In this document: piece after piece, positions 32,309 through 41,325 of the stretch
How positions within the stretch are numbered: position 1 is the first letter of the stretch
Layout of the letters: each line of letters starts with the position of its first letter
Source of the DNA: Microtetraspora niveoalba
GTDB taxonomy: Bacteria; Actinomycetota; Actinomycetes; Streptosporangiales; Streptosporangiaceae
Direction of reading: 5' to 3'
DNA: 64,000 nt
Assembly: GCF_001570405.1 (NCBI RefSeq)
Contig: NZ_BBYM01000025.1
Location: forward strand, 62,001-126,000
Translations under genes and position numbers: made by a program
The notes under the pieces: model-generated
What the model was told of the DNA's origin: nothing
Database searches by the model: none
Seen by the model: only the letters and a program-made list of their open reading frames with translations

Positions 32309-33529
32309 GTGACGGAGCGGAGCGAGCCAGCAGGCAAGAACAGCGTCCCTGTCAACGGGCAGGCCCGTCCGGCCGGCCGGACGGACGACAGGGTGCGCAA
32401 GGACACCGCGCGGCGGCTCGACCGGGCGATGGGCAGCCTGGGCACGGCGGCCATGGCGCGGATGGAGGAGCAGCTCCCCTGGTACCGCGCCCTGTCGGCC
32501 GAGGACCGGTCGTGGGTCGGCCTCGTCGCCCAGGCCGGGATCGCCGCGTTCGTGGACTGGTTCGGGCACGCGGGCGAGGGACGGCCGACGCCCAACATCG
32601 AGTTCTTCGGCACCGCGCCCCGTGAGCTGAAGCGCAGCGTCTCGCTCCAGCAGACGGTCGACATGGTCCGCATCGTCGTCGAGGTCGTGGAGGCGCAGGT
32701 CGAGGAGCTGGCCTCGCCCGGCGGGGCCGACCTGCTGCGCCAGGCCATGCTGCGCTACACCAGGGACGTCGCCTTCGCCGCCGCCCAGGTGTACGCCCGG
32801 GAGGCGGAGGCGCGCGGCTCCTGGGACGCCCGGCTGGAGGCGCTCATCGTGGACGCGCTGGTGCGCGGCAAGGTGGACGACGGGCTGCACTCGTGGGCCG
32901 CGGCGCTCGGCTGGACGTCGTCGCCCGTGGTCGTCTTCGCCGGTCACACCCCGGGCGACGACCCGCAGAGCGTGATCGACGGCCTGCGCGACAGGGGGCG
33001 CCGGGTGGGCTACGACCTCCTCGCGGGGGTGCAGGGCGACCGGCTCATCGTCATCGTGGGCGGCGCGGACAGCATCAGGGACGCCGCGCGCAGCGTGGTG
33101 TCCCGCTTCGGGCCGGGGCCGATCGTGATCGGGCCGGAGGTGCCCGACCTGCACGCGGCGGCCGGCTCGGCCCGGGCGGCGATCGCGGGGCTGCGCGCAG
33201 CTGCGGGCTGGCCGGACGCGCCGCGCCCCGTGCTGGCGGAGGACCTGCTGGCGGAACGCGCCATCGACGGCGACCCGGCCGCCCGGGCCCAGCTCGTGGA
33301 GAACGTCTACACCCCCTTGGCCGGGACGCCGCTGCTGGACACCCTCGCGACGTACCTGGAGCAGGGGACGTCCCTGGAGGCCACCGCGCGTCTGCTGTTC
33401 GTCCATCCGAACACGGTGCGGTACCGCCTGAGGAAGATCACCGAACTCACCGGCTACCAGCCCACCGAGGGCCGGTCCGCCTTCACCCTGCAGGTCGGGC
33501 TCATCCTCGGCCGGCTGGCCCCCGCCTAG
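32309..33529 (+). CDS. fasR: PucR-family regulator of fatty-acid synthesis (FasR-like)
   Basis: A 406-residue regulator. The middle holds a GGDEF-like/CdaR part (LIVDALVRGKVDDGLHSWAAALGW, then GYDLLAGVQGDRLIVIVGG), and the C-terminus is the PucR helix-turn-helix (LEATARLLFVHPNTVRYRLR, then KITELTGYQP). In Streptomyces the gene at this place, directly upstream of fabD, encodes FasR, an activator of the fab operon; position and domain layout match here. The GTG at 32309 is the best guess; GTG 32391 is an alternative. Confidence 0.88.
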   Translation: MTERSEPAGKNSVPVNGQARPAGRTDDRVRKDTARRLDRAMGSLGTAAMARMEEQLPWYRALSAEDRSWVGLVAQAGIAAFVDWFGHAGEGRPTPNIEFFGTAPRELKRSVSLQQTVDMVRIVVEVVEAQVEELASPGGADLLRQAMLRYTRDVAFAAAQVYAREAEARGSWDARLEALIVDALVRGKVDDGLHSWAAALGWTSSPVVVFAGHTPGDDPQSVIDGLRDRGRRVGYDLLAGVQGDRLIVIVGGADSIRDAARSVVSRFGPGPIVIGPEVPDLHAAAGSARAAIAGLRAAAGWPDAPRPVLAEDLLAERAIDGDPAARAQLVENVYTPLAGTPLLDTLATYLEQGTSLEATARLLFVHPNTVRYRLRKITELTGYQPTEGRSAFTLQVGLILGRLAPA

Positions 33530-33668
33530 ACGCACGGGCGCGGACCCGGGCGAATCCCGATCGGGGACGGCGGCGAGTGCGCGACATCCGGCGCATCGGC
33601 GACATCGGCGACATCCGCGCGCCCTCGCACCGAGGGTCGCCGTGGCGTAACCCGGTGGAAACGGGGAC

Positions 33669-33683
33669 TGTAGGTTCCCTACA
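33669..33683 (+). promoter_or_regulatory. Palindrome in the fabD promoter region, candidate FasR operator
   Basis: TGTAGGTTCCCTACA is a perfect inverted repeat (6-3-6) 70 bp before fabD. A second half-site CCTACA occurs at 33732-33737, inside a looser AACCC...GGGTT repeat. Assignment to FasR is inferred from position only. Confidence 0.5.
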
Positions 33684-33752
33684 ACGCGATCACCGCAAAC
33701 TTCGTCCGGATCTCCATCTCTGTGGCGAACCCCTACAGGGCAGGGTTGTGAT

Positions 33753-34655
33753 GTGCTCGTCATCGTCTCTCCGGGCCAAGGCGCCCAGACCCCAGGTTTC
33801 CTGAGCCCGTGGCTTGAGATCCCCGCTTTCCGTGACCGGATCTCCGCCTGGTCCGAGATCGTGGGCCTCGACCTGATCGCGTACGGGACCACGGCGGACG
33901 CGGACGAGATCCGTGACACGGCCGTCGCGCAGCCGCTGCTCGTGGCGGCCGCGCTCGCGTCCTTCGACGTGCTCGGGGTCGCGCCCGACCTGGTCGCCGG
34001 GCACAGCGTGGGCGAGCTGGCCGCCGCCGCCATCGCCGGGGTGCTGACCCCCGAGCAGGCGCTCGGCCTCGTCCGGGACCGCGGCCAGGCGATGGCCAAG
34101 GCCGCCGCCGTCACCGAGACCGGCATGACCGCGGTGCTCGGCGGCGTCGAGGACGAGGTGCTCGCCGCCATCGACAAGCACGGCCTCACCCCCGCCAACA
34201 TCAACGGCGCGGGCCAGATCGTCGCGGGCGGCACCCTGGCGCAGCTCGCCGCGTTCAAGGAGGAGCCGCCGCAGCGGGCGCGCCTCATCCCGCTCTCGGT
34301 GGCGGGCGCGTTCCACACGGTGCACATGGCCCCGGCCGTCGACCACCTGCGGGCGGCCGCCGCGGACCTCACCCCGGCCGACCCCCGCGTCACGCTGCTG
34401 TCCAACGCGGACGGCGCGGCCGTCGCCACCGGCGCGGAGTACCTCCGCCGCCTGATCGACCAGGTCAGCAACCCGGTCCGCTGGGGTGCCTGCATGGCGA
34501 CCATGGCGGAGCTCGGGGTCACCACTATGATCGAGCTCCTGCCCGGCGGCACGTTGACCGGCCTGGCCAAGCGGGGCCTGAAGGGCGTGCGCACCTTCGC
34601 CCTCAAGACGCCGGAGGACCTCGAAGCCGTCCGAGAGGGGTTGAACGAGCAGTGA
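33753..34655 (+). CDS. fabD: Malonyl-CoA:ACP transacylase
   Basis: A 300-residue enzyme that moves malonyl groups from CoA to the acyl carrier protein. The nucleophilic serine is in GHSVGE, the catalytic histidine in VAGAFHT, and the early glutamine in SPGQGAQ; all are intact. GTG start with little upstream ribosome-binding sequence. Its stop overlaps the fabH GTG by 4 nt (GTGA), so the two are translationally coupled. Confidence 0.96.
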   Translation: MLVIVSPGQGAQTPGFLSPWLEIPAFRDRISAWSEIVGLDLIAYGTTADADEIRDTAVAQPLLVAAALASFDVLGVAPDLVAGHSVGELAAAAIAGVLTPEQALGLVRDRGQAMAKAAAVTETGMTAVLGGVEDEVLAAIDKHGLTPANINGAGQIVAGGTLAQLAAFKEEPPQRARLIPLSVAGAFHTVHMAPAVDHLRAAAADLTPADPRVTLLSNADGAAVATGAEYLRRLIDQVSNPVRWGACMATMAELGVTTMIELLPGGTLTGLAKRGLKGVRTFALKTPEDLEAVREGLNEQ

Positions 34656-35608
34656 AACTGTCCCAGGGGGCTCCGGGGGCCAAGATCCTCGCGTTCGGCG
34701 GCTACCAGCCGGCCGACATCGTGACCAACGACGACCTGGCCGGGCGGATCGACACCAACGACGAGTGGATCCAGACCAGGGTCGGCATCAAGGAGCGGCG
34801 GGTCGCCGGGCCGCACGAGTCGGAGATCGACCTCGCGACCCAGGCGGGCGGCAAGGCCCTCGCCGCGAGCGGCCTGTCCAGCGCCGACATCGACCTGGTG
34901 ATCGTGGCCACCTGCACGCTGGAGGCGCAGATCCCGAACGCCTCGGCCCGGGTGGCCCACCGGCTCGGCATCGACGCTCCGGGCGCGTTCGACGTGAACG
35001 CCGCCTGCGCCGGTTTCTGCTACGCCCTCTCCGCCGCCGCGGACGCCGTACGCTCCGGATCGGCGACGAACGTGCTGGTCGTCGGGTCCGAGAAGCTCTC
35101 CCAGTGGGTCGACTGGAACGACCGCGCCACCGCGGTGATCTTCGCCGACGGCGCGGGCGCGGCCGTGGTCGGCCCGTCCGACACGCCGAGGATCGGCCCG
35201 GTCGTCTGGGGCAGCGCCGGTGACAAGTCGGATGTGATCTCCGTCGAGAATCGCCAGTCCTTCCTGCACCAGGAAGGCCAGACGGTGTTCCGCTGGGCCA
35301 CGACCGCGCTTCACCCGGTGGCGAGGCTGGCGTGCGAGCGTGCGGGCGTGGACCCCGCCGAGCTCAGCGCCTTCGTCCCCCACCAGGCCAACCTGCGGAT
35401 CATCGAGGCGATCGCCCGCAAGCTGGGCGCCGAGAACGCGGTCATCGCCAGGGACATCGTGCTCGCCGGCAACACGTCGGCGGCCTCGATCCCGCTGGCG
35501 CTGTCCCGCCTGATCGAGCGCGGCGAGGTGCAGTCGGGCGGTCTGGCCCTGCTGCTCGGCTTCGGCGCCGGCCTCACCTACGCCGGACAGGTCATCGAGA
35601 TCCCCTAA
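34652..35608 (+). CDS. fabH: Beta-ketoacyl-ACP synthase III
   Basis: A 318-residue condensing enzyme that joins an acyl-CoA starter with malonyl-ACP. The Cys-His-Asn triad is visible: Cys in NAACAGF, His in VPHQANLRI, Asn in AGNTSAAS. Actinobacterial FabH accepts branched starters, consistent with iso/anteiso lipids (family knowledge). It is the second gene of the operon. Confidence 0.97.
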   Translation: MKLSQGAPGAKILAFGGYQPADIVTNDDLAGRIDTNDEWIQTRVGIKERRVAGPHESEIDLATQAGGKALAASGLSSADIDLVIVATCTLEAQIPNASARVAHRLGIDAPGAFDVNAACAGFCYALSAAADAVRSGSATNVLVVGSEKLSQWVDWNDRATAVIFADGAGAAVVGPSDTPRIGPVVWGSAGDKSDVISVENRQSFLHQEGQTVFRWATTALHPVARLACERAGVDPAELSAFVPHQANLRIIEAIARKLGAENAVIARDIVLAGNTSAASIPLALSRLIERGEVQSGGLALLLGFGAGLTYAGQVIEIP

Positions 35609-35671
35609 CACTTTGTACGGCCCGCCGTGCAAACCCTGAAAAACCCGAAAAATCCAAGGAGAAACCGCGAC

Positions 35672-35911
35672 ATGGCACTGACCGAGCAGGAGATCCTCGC
35701 CGGCCTCGGCAAGATCATCAACGAGATCACCGGCATCCCGGCGGCCGAGGTCACCCCGGAGAAGAACTTCGTGGACGACCTGGACATCGACTCGCTCTCC
35801 ATGGTCGAGATCGCCGTCGCCGCGCAGGACGAGTTCGGCGTCGAGATCCCCGACGACCAGCTCAAGCACCTCAAGACCGTCAAGGATGTCATCAACTTCA
35901 TCCAGGCCTGA
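35672..35911 (+). CDS. acpP: Acyl carrier protein
   Basis: A 79-residue acidic four-helix protein. The phosphopantetheine serine is in DIDSLSMVE, followed by the acceptor helix. A strong AAGGAG site precedes ATG 35672, as expected for the most abundant product of the operon; the 60-nt upstream spacer is unusually A-rich. Confidence 0.97.
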   Translation: MALTEQEILAGLGKIINEITGIPAAEVTPEKNFVDDLDIDSLSMVEIAVAAQDEFGVEIPDDQLKHLKTVKDVINFIQA

Positions 35912-36020
35912 GCGGAGACCGCCGAGCGGGAGCCCGGCGGTCCCCACCCCCGCCCCACGGCCTGGCGAATGTGCCGCGGCACGTTCACGCACACGACCAA
36001 TCAATGAGGAGTGCAGACAA

Positions 36021-37253
36021 GTGAGTACGAACCGGGTACGTGTCGTTGTCACCGGGCTCGGCGCGACGACGCCCCTCGGTGGAGACGTCGCCTCGACCTG
36101 GTCGGCGCTCCTCGACGGGCGGTCGGGGATCCGTCCCATCACCGAGGACTGGGTCGACACCGTGCCGGTGAAGTTCGCCGGTGTCGCGGCGGTCGATCCC
36201 TCCGAGGTGCTGCCCAGGCCCGAGGCGCGGCGCCTGGACCGCGCCGAGCAGTTCGCCCTGATCGCCGCCCGGCAGGCCTGGCAGGACGCCGGCGCGCCCG
36301 AGGTCGACGGCGAGCGTCTCGGCGTGGTGGTCGGCAGCGGCATCGGCGGCATCGGCACGATCCTCTCGGCGTACGACCTCTACCGCGAGAAGGGCTGGAA
36401 CCGGCTCTCGCCGTTCACCGTGCCCATGCTCATGCCGAACGGCTCCGCCGGCTGGATCAGCATCGAGCTGGGCGCCAAGGCCGGGGCGCACGCCACGGTC
36501 AGCGCCTGCGCCACCGGCGCCGAGTCGATCGGCTACGGCATCGACATGATCCGTTCCGGCCGCGCCGACGTGGTGGTGGCCGGCGGCACCGAGGCGGCGA
36601 TCCACGGCCTGAACGTGGCGTCGTTCGCCGCCGCGCGGGCCATGTCCACCCGCAACGACGAGCCCGAGCGGGCCTCCCGGCCGTTCGACAAGGGCCGCGA
36701 CGGCTTCGTGCTCGGCGAGGGCGCGGGCATCGTGGTGCTGGAGTCCGAGGAGCACGCCCGGGCGCGCGGCGCCCGGATCTACGCGGAGGCGGCCGGCGTC
36801 GGATACTCCAGCGACGCCTACCACATCACCGGCATCGACCCCGAGGGCCTCGGGGGCCGGCAGGCCATGCTGCGCGCGATCAAGGACGCGGGCATCGCCC
36901 CCGCTGACGTCACCCACGTCAACGCGCACGCCACCTCCACGCCGCTCGGCGACGAGATCGAGGCCCGGGCGATCAAGGACGCCATCGGGAGCCACGCGAT
37001 CGTCACCGCCACCAAGTCGATGACCGGCCACCTCCTCGGCGGCGCCGGCGGCATCGAGTCGATCTTCACCATCCTGGCCCTGCACGAGCGCATCGTGCCT
37101 GCCATCGCCAACCTCGACGACCCCGCCGACGGCATCGAGGTGGACCTCGTTCGCGGCGAGCCCCGCAAGCTCGACGGCGACCGGTTCGCCGCGATCAACA
37201 ACTCGTTCGGGTTCGGCGGACACAACGTCGCCGTGGCCTTCACCTCTGTGTGA
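36021..37253 (+). CDS. fabF: Beta-ketoacyl-ACP synthase II
   Basis: A 410-residue elongation condensing enzyme. Catalytic Cys in TVSACATGAE, His in NAHATSTPLGD and His in TGHLLGGAG are all present. GTG 36021 follows GAGGAG. Fourth gene of the fab operon. Confidence 0.97.
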   Translation: MSTNRVRVVVTGLGATTPLGGDVASTWSALLDGRSGIRPITEDWVDTVPVKFAGVAAVDPSEVLPRPEARRLDRAEQFALIAARQAWQDAGAPEVDGERLGVVVGSGIGGIGTILSAYDLYREKGWNRLSPFTVPMLMPNGSAGWISIELGAKAGAHATVSACATGAESIGYGIDMIRSGRADVVVAGGTEAAIHGLNVASFAAARAMSTRNDEPERASRPFDKGRDGFVLGEGAGIVVLESEEHARARGARIYAEAAGVGYSSDAYHITGIDPEGLGGRQAMLRAIKDAGIAPADVTHVNAHATSTPLGDEIEARAIKDAIGSHAIVTATKSMTGHLLGGAGGIESIFTILALHERIVPAIANLDDPADGIEVDLVRGEPRKLDGDRFAAINNSFGFGGHNVAVAFTSV

Positions 37254-37266
37254 CTAGGAGCCTCAG

Positions 37267-38685
37267 ATGACTGTGCTTGACAACAGGGTGGTGACCGCGG
37301 CCTCGGACGAGGAGGCCGCCGATCCCCGTGATCCCCGGGTACGGCTCGGCCACCTGCTCGACGAGGGCTCGATCCGGCTGATCACTCCCGAGGACAAGAG
37401 CGGCGTCCTGGCCGTCACCGGCCGCATCGAGGGTGTGCCCGTGGTCGCGTTCTGCAGCGACGGCCGGGTGCAGGGCGGCGCGATGGGCAGCGAGGGCTGC
37501 GAGCACATCGTGCACGCGTACGACGTCGCGGTCCGCGAGCGCGTCCCGGTGATCGGTGTCTGGCACTCCGGCGGCGCCCGCCTGGCCGAGGGCGTCGAGT
37601 CGCTGCACGCGGTGGGCCGCGTGTTCGCCGCGATGACCAAGGCGTCGGGCGTCGTCCCGCAGATCTCGGTCGTGGTGGGCCCGGCCGCGGGCGGCGCGGC
37701 CTACGGCCCCGCCCTCACCGACATCGTGATCCTGGCCGACAACGGCCGGATCTTCGTCACCGGGCCGGACGTCGTGCGCAGCGTCACCGGCGAGAACATC
37801 GACATGGCCTCGCTGGGCGGCCCCGAGCCGCACAGCAAGCGCAGCGGCGTCGTCCACGTGACCACCAAGACCGAGGCCGAGGCCCTGCTCAAGGCCCGTC
37901 AGCTCGCGTCGCTGCTCGGCCACCAGGGCCGGGTGCGCGACGTCGACGAGGTGGACTTCAGCGACCTGCTGCCGGACAACCCGCGCCGCGCGTACGACGT
38001 GCACCCGCTGGTGAACGGCCTCCTCGACGAGCCCGGCGTCGAGCTGCACCCCAAGTGGGCGCCCAACATGGTGACCATGCTCGGCCGTCTCGGCGGCCGC
38101 ACGGTCGGCGTCGTCGCCAACAACCCGATGCGGCTCGGTGGCTGCCTCGACTCCACCTCGGCCGAGAAGGCCGCCCGGTTCGTCCGGATGTGCGATGCCC
38201 TCGGCGTCCCGCTGGTGGTCCTGGTCGACACGCCCGGCTACCTCCCCGGTGTGGGACAGGAGCACGACGGCGTCGTGCGCCGCGGCGCCAAGCTGCTGCA
38301 CGCCTTCGCCGAGGCGTCGGTGCCCCGGGTGACGCTGGTCACCCGCAAGTCGTACGGCGGCGCCTACATCGCGATGAACTCGCGCGCGCTCGGCGCGACC
38401 CGCGTCTTCGCGTGGCCCACGATGGACGTGGGCGTGACGGGCGCGGTGGCGGCGGTCCGGATCCTCAAGCGGCGCGAGCTCGCCGCCGTGCCGGAGGAGG
38501 AGCGCCCGGCGCTGGAGGCCAAGCTGGCCGAGGAGCACGAGAAGTTGTCGGGCGGTGTCGCCCGCGCCATCGAGCTCGGGGTCGTGGACGAGATGATCGA
38601 GCCGGCGAAGACCCGGGGCGCGATCGCCAAGGTGCTGGCCCAGGCCACCCCGGCGCGCGGCGCGCACGGCAACATCCCGCTCTGA
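37267..38685 (+). CDS. accD: Acyl-CoA carboxylase carboxyltransferase (beta) subunit
   Basis: A 472-residue carboxyltransferase of the actinobacterial AccD/PccB type, with two crotonase-like halves. Oxyanion glycines are seen in WHSGGARLAEG and VVGPAAGGAAYGPALTD (N-half) and in KSYGGAYIAMNS (C-half); the DTPGYLPGVGQEHDGVVRRGAKLL block is conserved. It starts 13 nt after fabF, so malonyl-CoA supply is encoded with its users. The matching biotin-carrying alpha subunit is not in this window. The gene ends at a very strong terminator. Confidence 0.95.
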   Translation: MTVLDNRVVTAASDEEAADPRDPRVRLGHLLDEGSIRLITPEDKSGVLAVTGRIEGVPVVAFCSDGRVQGGAMGSEGCEHIVHAYDVAVRERVPVIGVWHSGGARLAEGVESLHAVGRVFAAMTKASGVVPQISVVVGPAAGGAAYGPALTDIVILADNGRIFVTGPDVVRSVTGENIDMASLGGPEPHSKRSGVVHVTTKTEAEALLKARQLASLLGHQGRVRDVDEVDFSDLLPDNPRRAYDVHPLVNGLLDEPGVELHPKWAPNMVTMLGRLGGRTVGVVANNPMRLGGCLDSTSAEKAARFVRMCDALGVPLVVLVDTPGYLPGVGQEHDGVVRRGAKLLHAFAEASVPRVTLVTRKSYGGAYIAMNSRALGATRVFAWPTMDVGVTGAVAAVRILKRRELAAVPEEERPALEAKLAEEHEKLSGGVARAIELGVVDEMIEPAKTRGAIAKVLAQATPARGAHGNIPL

Positions 38686-38709
38686 TCGATCCGCTCCGAC
38701 GGCGACGAC

Positions 38710-38744
38710 ACAGGCGCCGGTCCAGTTACTGGACCGGCGCCTGT
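38710..38744 (+). terminator. Strong terminator of the fab operon
   Basis: A perfect 16-bp stem (ACAGGCGCCGGTCCAG / CTGGACCGGCGCCTGT) with a 3-nt TTA loop and a short TTCT tail, 24 nt after the accD stop. Confidence 0.93.
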
Positions 38745-38862
38745 TCTCGTGTCGGGGTCCCGTTTCCGGGGCGGGCCGCCCGTGCGGCCCCTGACGCGGA
38801 CGTCTCGCGGCCCGATCTCTCCGGGCCCGTGCCTCCTCGTTCGGATCGCTCGGCGGGGCGGA

Positions 38863-39360
38863 TCAGACCGCCGCGTGCAGCCAGCGGACCGGTGCGCCCT
38901 CCCCGGCGTACCGGAAGGATTCGAGCTCCTCGTCCCACTGCTTGCCGAGCAGCCGGTCGAGCTCGTCCTCCAGGACGGCCCGGCCCTGCGCGGCCATCAG
39001 CATGACGTTGCGCAACCGGTCCTCGGGGATCAGGATGTCGCCGTTGGCGCCGACGACGGCCGTGAAGGCGCCGAGCGTCGGCGTGTAGGCGTGCCGGGAG
39101 CCGTCGACGCCGGGCGAGGCGTCCTCGGTGATCTCGAACCGGATGCGCTGCCAGGCCATGAGCGACGATGTGATCGCCGCCGCCGTCCCCGGGCGTCCTT
39201 CCCACTCCGCCTGGGCGCGCACGGTCCCGGGCGCGGCAGGCTGGGCGGTCCACGTCAGATCGACAGGAACGCCAAAAACGCCTGCGACGGCCCACTCGAT
39301 ATGCGGGCACAACGCAGGCTGAGCCGAGTGGACGTACAGCACGCCACGAGCAGCAGCCAC
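38863..39360 (-). CDS. DUF3145 protein
   Basis: A 165-residue protein conserved in actinobacteria next to the fab genes. Blocks: RGVLYVHSAQPALCPHIEWA, WQRIRFEITEDAS, EDRLRNVMLMAAQGRAVLED and LGKQWDEELESFRYAGEG. GTG 39360 sits behind GGGAGG; an upstream TTG is not needed. Function unknown. Confidence 0.93.
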   Translation of the reverse strand: MAAARGVLYVHSAQPALCPHIEWAVAGVFGVPVDLTWTAQPAAPGTVRAQAEWEGRPGTAAAITSSLMAWQRIRFEITEDASPGVDGSRHAYTPTLGAFTAVVGANGDILIPEDRLRNVMLMAAQGRAVLEDELDRLLGKQWDEELESFRYAGEGAPVRWLHAAV

Positions 39361-39553
39361 CGGACCTCCCAAATCGCATGAGGTGCGCCTTCCCCAACGG
39401 CCTCACACTGGGATGATCACAAGTGACTGAAGGAGAGACTACCGTCCGTCGCAGTCAGGCACCAGAGGGGGGTCATACCGATTAAGGCTTGACAGCGATC
39501 TGTATAGGGAAGACTACGTCGAGTAAGGTTTTCGAAGCGAAGGGCCCACCCCC

Positions 39554-40615
39554 ATGAGCTCATCGGCCGACGGCCTCCCCGCGGTCCAGCTCGTCGAGCC
39601 CGAGCCCGGCCGCCCCGCACTCATCCGTCCGGGAGAGCTGATCACCTCGTCGCTGAGCCCGGTCTCCCGATGGGCCGCCGCCGCCGTTCCCGCCGGACCG
39701 GCCCATCACCTGCGGCTGCCGCCCGACGTCGACGTGCTCGGCCTCGCGGGCGAGTTGCGCGACCGGGGACATCGGGCCTCCCCCAACCACGTCCTGCTCG
39801 GGCAGCCGCTGCTGTTCGGCGGTCCCGGCGGACGGCCGGTCCCCGCCCGGGCCGTGCCGTACGAGCGGGAGGAGACGTGGGGTGTCACGGTCGCGGTGCT
39901 CGACACCGGGCTGGCCCCGCACCCGTGGCTGACGGAGTGGTACTCCGACGAGATCGCGGAGGTCCCCGACTCCGACGGCGACGGGGTGCTCGACGAGCAG
40001 GCCGGGCACGGCACCTTCGTGGCCGGGCTGGTCCTGCGGGAGGCCCCCGGCGTGGGATTGCGTGCCGTACGGGTGCTCGACAGCCACGGGGTGACCGACC
40101 AGGCGACGCTGCTGCGCGCGCTGGCGCGGCTCGGCGGCGAGCGGATCGACGTCCTCAACCTCTCGATGGGCGGTTACACGGTGGACGACGAGCCGCCGCT
40201 CGGGCTGGCCGAGGCGCTGCGCGGCTTCCCCGCGGTGGTCGCCTGCGCGGGGAACACCGCCTCGTCCCGGCCGTTCTGGCCTGCGGCGCTGCCGGATGTG
40301 GTCGCCGTGGGGGCGCTCGACGGGCGGGCCCGGGCCGCCTTCTCCGCGTACGGCCCGTGGGTCGGCGCCTGCGCGCAGGGAGTCGGGCTGGCGAGCAGCT
40401 TCCTGGAGCATTCGGCCTTCCGCGGCTACGCGACGTGGAGCGGCACGTCGTTCGCGGCGGCGATCGTCGCCGGCGCGGTGGCCCGGTTGTGCCGGGAGAT
40501 GCCGCCCGCCCGGGCCGTACGGCACGCGCTCTTCGACGGCCAGCGGGTGCCCGGCCTCGGCGTGACCGTGCGGCGGCGGCAGGGCGAGGGGACGGCGGCC
40601 GGCCCCGTCCGTTGA
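39554..40615 (+). CDS. Subtilisin-like serine protease (S8), apparently cytoplasmic
   Basis: A 353-residue protein. After a ~100-residue N-terminal part without a signal peptide or membrane helix, the S8 domain shows Asp117 (AVLDTGL), His152 (GHGTFVAG) and Ser299 (SGTSFAA), all intact, plus the oxyanion asparagine in CAGNTAS. The short protein without C-terminal anchor is unlike mycosins. It is followed by an ECF sigma factor, a small partner and a CHAT protease on the same strand. An intracellular, tightly controlled protease is the likely reading. Its stop codon is part of a downstream tandem repeat. Confidence 0.9.
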   Translation: MSSSADGLPAVQLVEPEPGRPALIRPGELITSSLSPVSRWAAAAVPAGPAHHLRLPPDVDVLGLAGELRDRGHRASPNHVLLGQPLLFGGPGGRPVPARAVPYEREETWGVTVAVLDTGLAPHPWLTEWYSDEIAEVPDSDGDGVLDEQAGHGTFVAGLVLREAPGVGLRAVRVLDSHGVTDQATLLRALARLGGERIDVLNLSMGGYTVDDEPPLGLAEALRGFPAVVACAGNTASSRPFWPAALPDVVAVGALDGRARAAFSAYGPWVGACAQGVGLASSFLEHSAFRGYATWSGTSFAAAIVAGAVARLCREMPPARAVRHALFDGQRVPGLGVTVRRRQGEGTAAGPVR

Positions 40616-40714
40616 TCGGCGCCCGCCCCGCCAGTGATCCGGTGAACCACGTCCGCTGATCGGTGACCGCCCCGTCCGGTGATCCGGTGAACCACGTCCG
40701 GTGATCCGGTGAAA
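40607..40714. repeat. 44-45-bp tandem repeat carrying the subtilase gene tail
   Basis: Units starting with GTCCG begin at 40607 (44 bp), 40651 (45 bp) and 40696 (partial, 19 bp). The first contains the last codons and TGA of the protease gene (GTCCGTTGATCGG); the second repeats it as GTCCGCTGATCGG. Each unit also holds the block GTGATCCGGTGAACCAC. Confidence 0.85.
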
Positions 40715-40779
40715 GGCCCAGCCGGACTCCTCCCCGGCCGGTAGGGTGATCGCGCTTCGCATCCTCTCCGACGCGCGGG

Positions 40780-41325
40780 GTGACGGACATGTTCGCAGAG
40801 AAGACGTTCCCGGTGCCGGACCAGGCGGCCTGGGAGGAGCTCGTCACCCGGTTCGGCGGCCGGATGTGGGCGGTGGCCCGCGCGTGCGGGCTCGGCCCGG
40901 CCGACGCGGCCGACGCCGTCCAGGGGGCCTGGCTGCGCATGGTCGAGAGCCTGGACGCCATCCGCGATCCGGAGCGGATCGGCGCCTGGCTGGTGACGAC
41001 CACCCGGCACGAGGCGGTGCGGCTCGCCCGGCGGGCCCGGGGGGAGCGCCCGGCCGCGGACCGGCTCCCCGAGCTGCTCGCCCCCGATCCCGCCGCCCCC
41101 GATCCCGCCGCCTCCGTGGCGGACGCCGACTACGGCCGGCGGTTGTGGTCGCGGCTGGAGGGACTGGCCGAGCCGTGCCGCTCGCTGCTCCGCCTGTACG
41201 CGCTCAACCCCGACGCGAAGTACGCCCAGATCTCCATGCGCCTCGGACTCCCGATGGGGAGCATCGGGCCGACCCGCTCCCGGTGCATGTCCCGGCTGAG
41301 GGCGCTGATCGAGGAGGAACGGTGA
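40780..41325 (+). CDS. ECF-type RNA polymerase sigma factor
   Basis: A 181-residue sigma factor. Region 2 is WEELVTRFGGRMWAVARACG to AWLRMVESLDAIRDP and then IGAWLVTTTRHEAVRLAR. Region 4 is LAEPCRSLLRLYALNPDAKY, QISMRLGLPMGSIGPTRSRC and MSRLRALIEE. The GPTRSRC-type recognition helix is common in sigma factors linked to CHAT proteins in actinobacteria. GTG 40780 was chosen; ATG 40789 is possible. Its stop overlaps the next gene's GTG (GTGA). Confidence 0.92.
   Translation: MTDMFAEKTFPVPDQAAWEELVTRFGGRMWAVARACGLGPADAADAVQGAWLRMVESLDAIRDPERIGAWLVTTTRHEAVRLARRARGERPAADRLPELLAPDPAAPDPAASVADADYGRRLWSRLEGLAEPCRSLLRLYALNPDAKYAQISMRLGLPMGSIGPTRSRCMSRLRALIEEER

Noticed and set aside
32075-36358. Very long open frame (about 1,400 codons) on the minus strand
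   Set aside because: It runs antisense through fasR, fabD and fabH, is rich in Arg, Gly, Ala and Pro without domain motifs, and arises from third-position GC bias of the real genes.
39489-39494. TTGACA as -35 of the subtilase gene
   Set aside because: No acceptable -10 hexamer lies 16-19 nt downstream; TATAGG is too close and TAAGGT too far, so no promoter is claimed.
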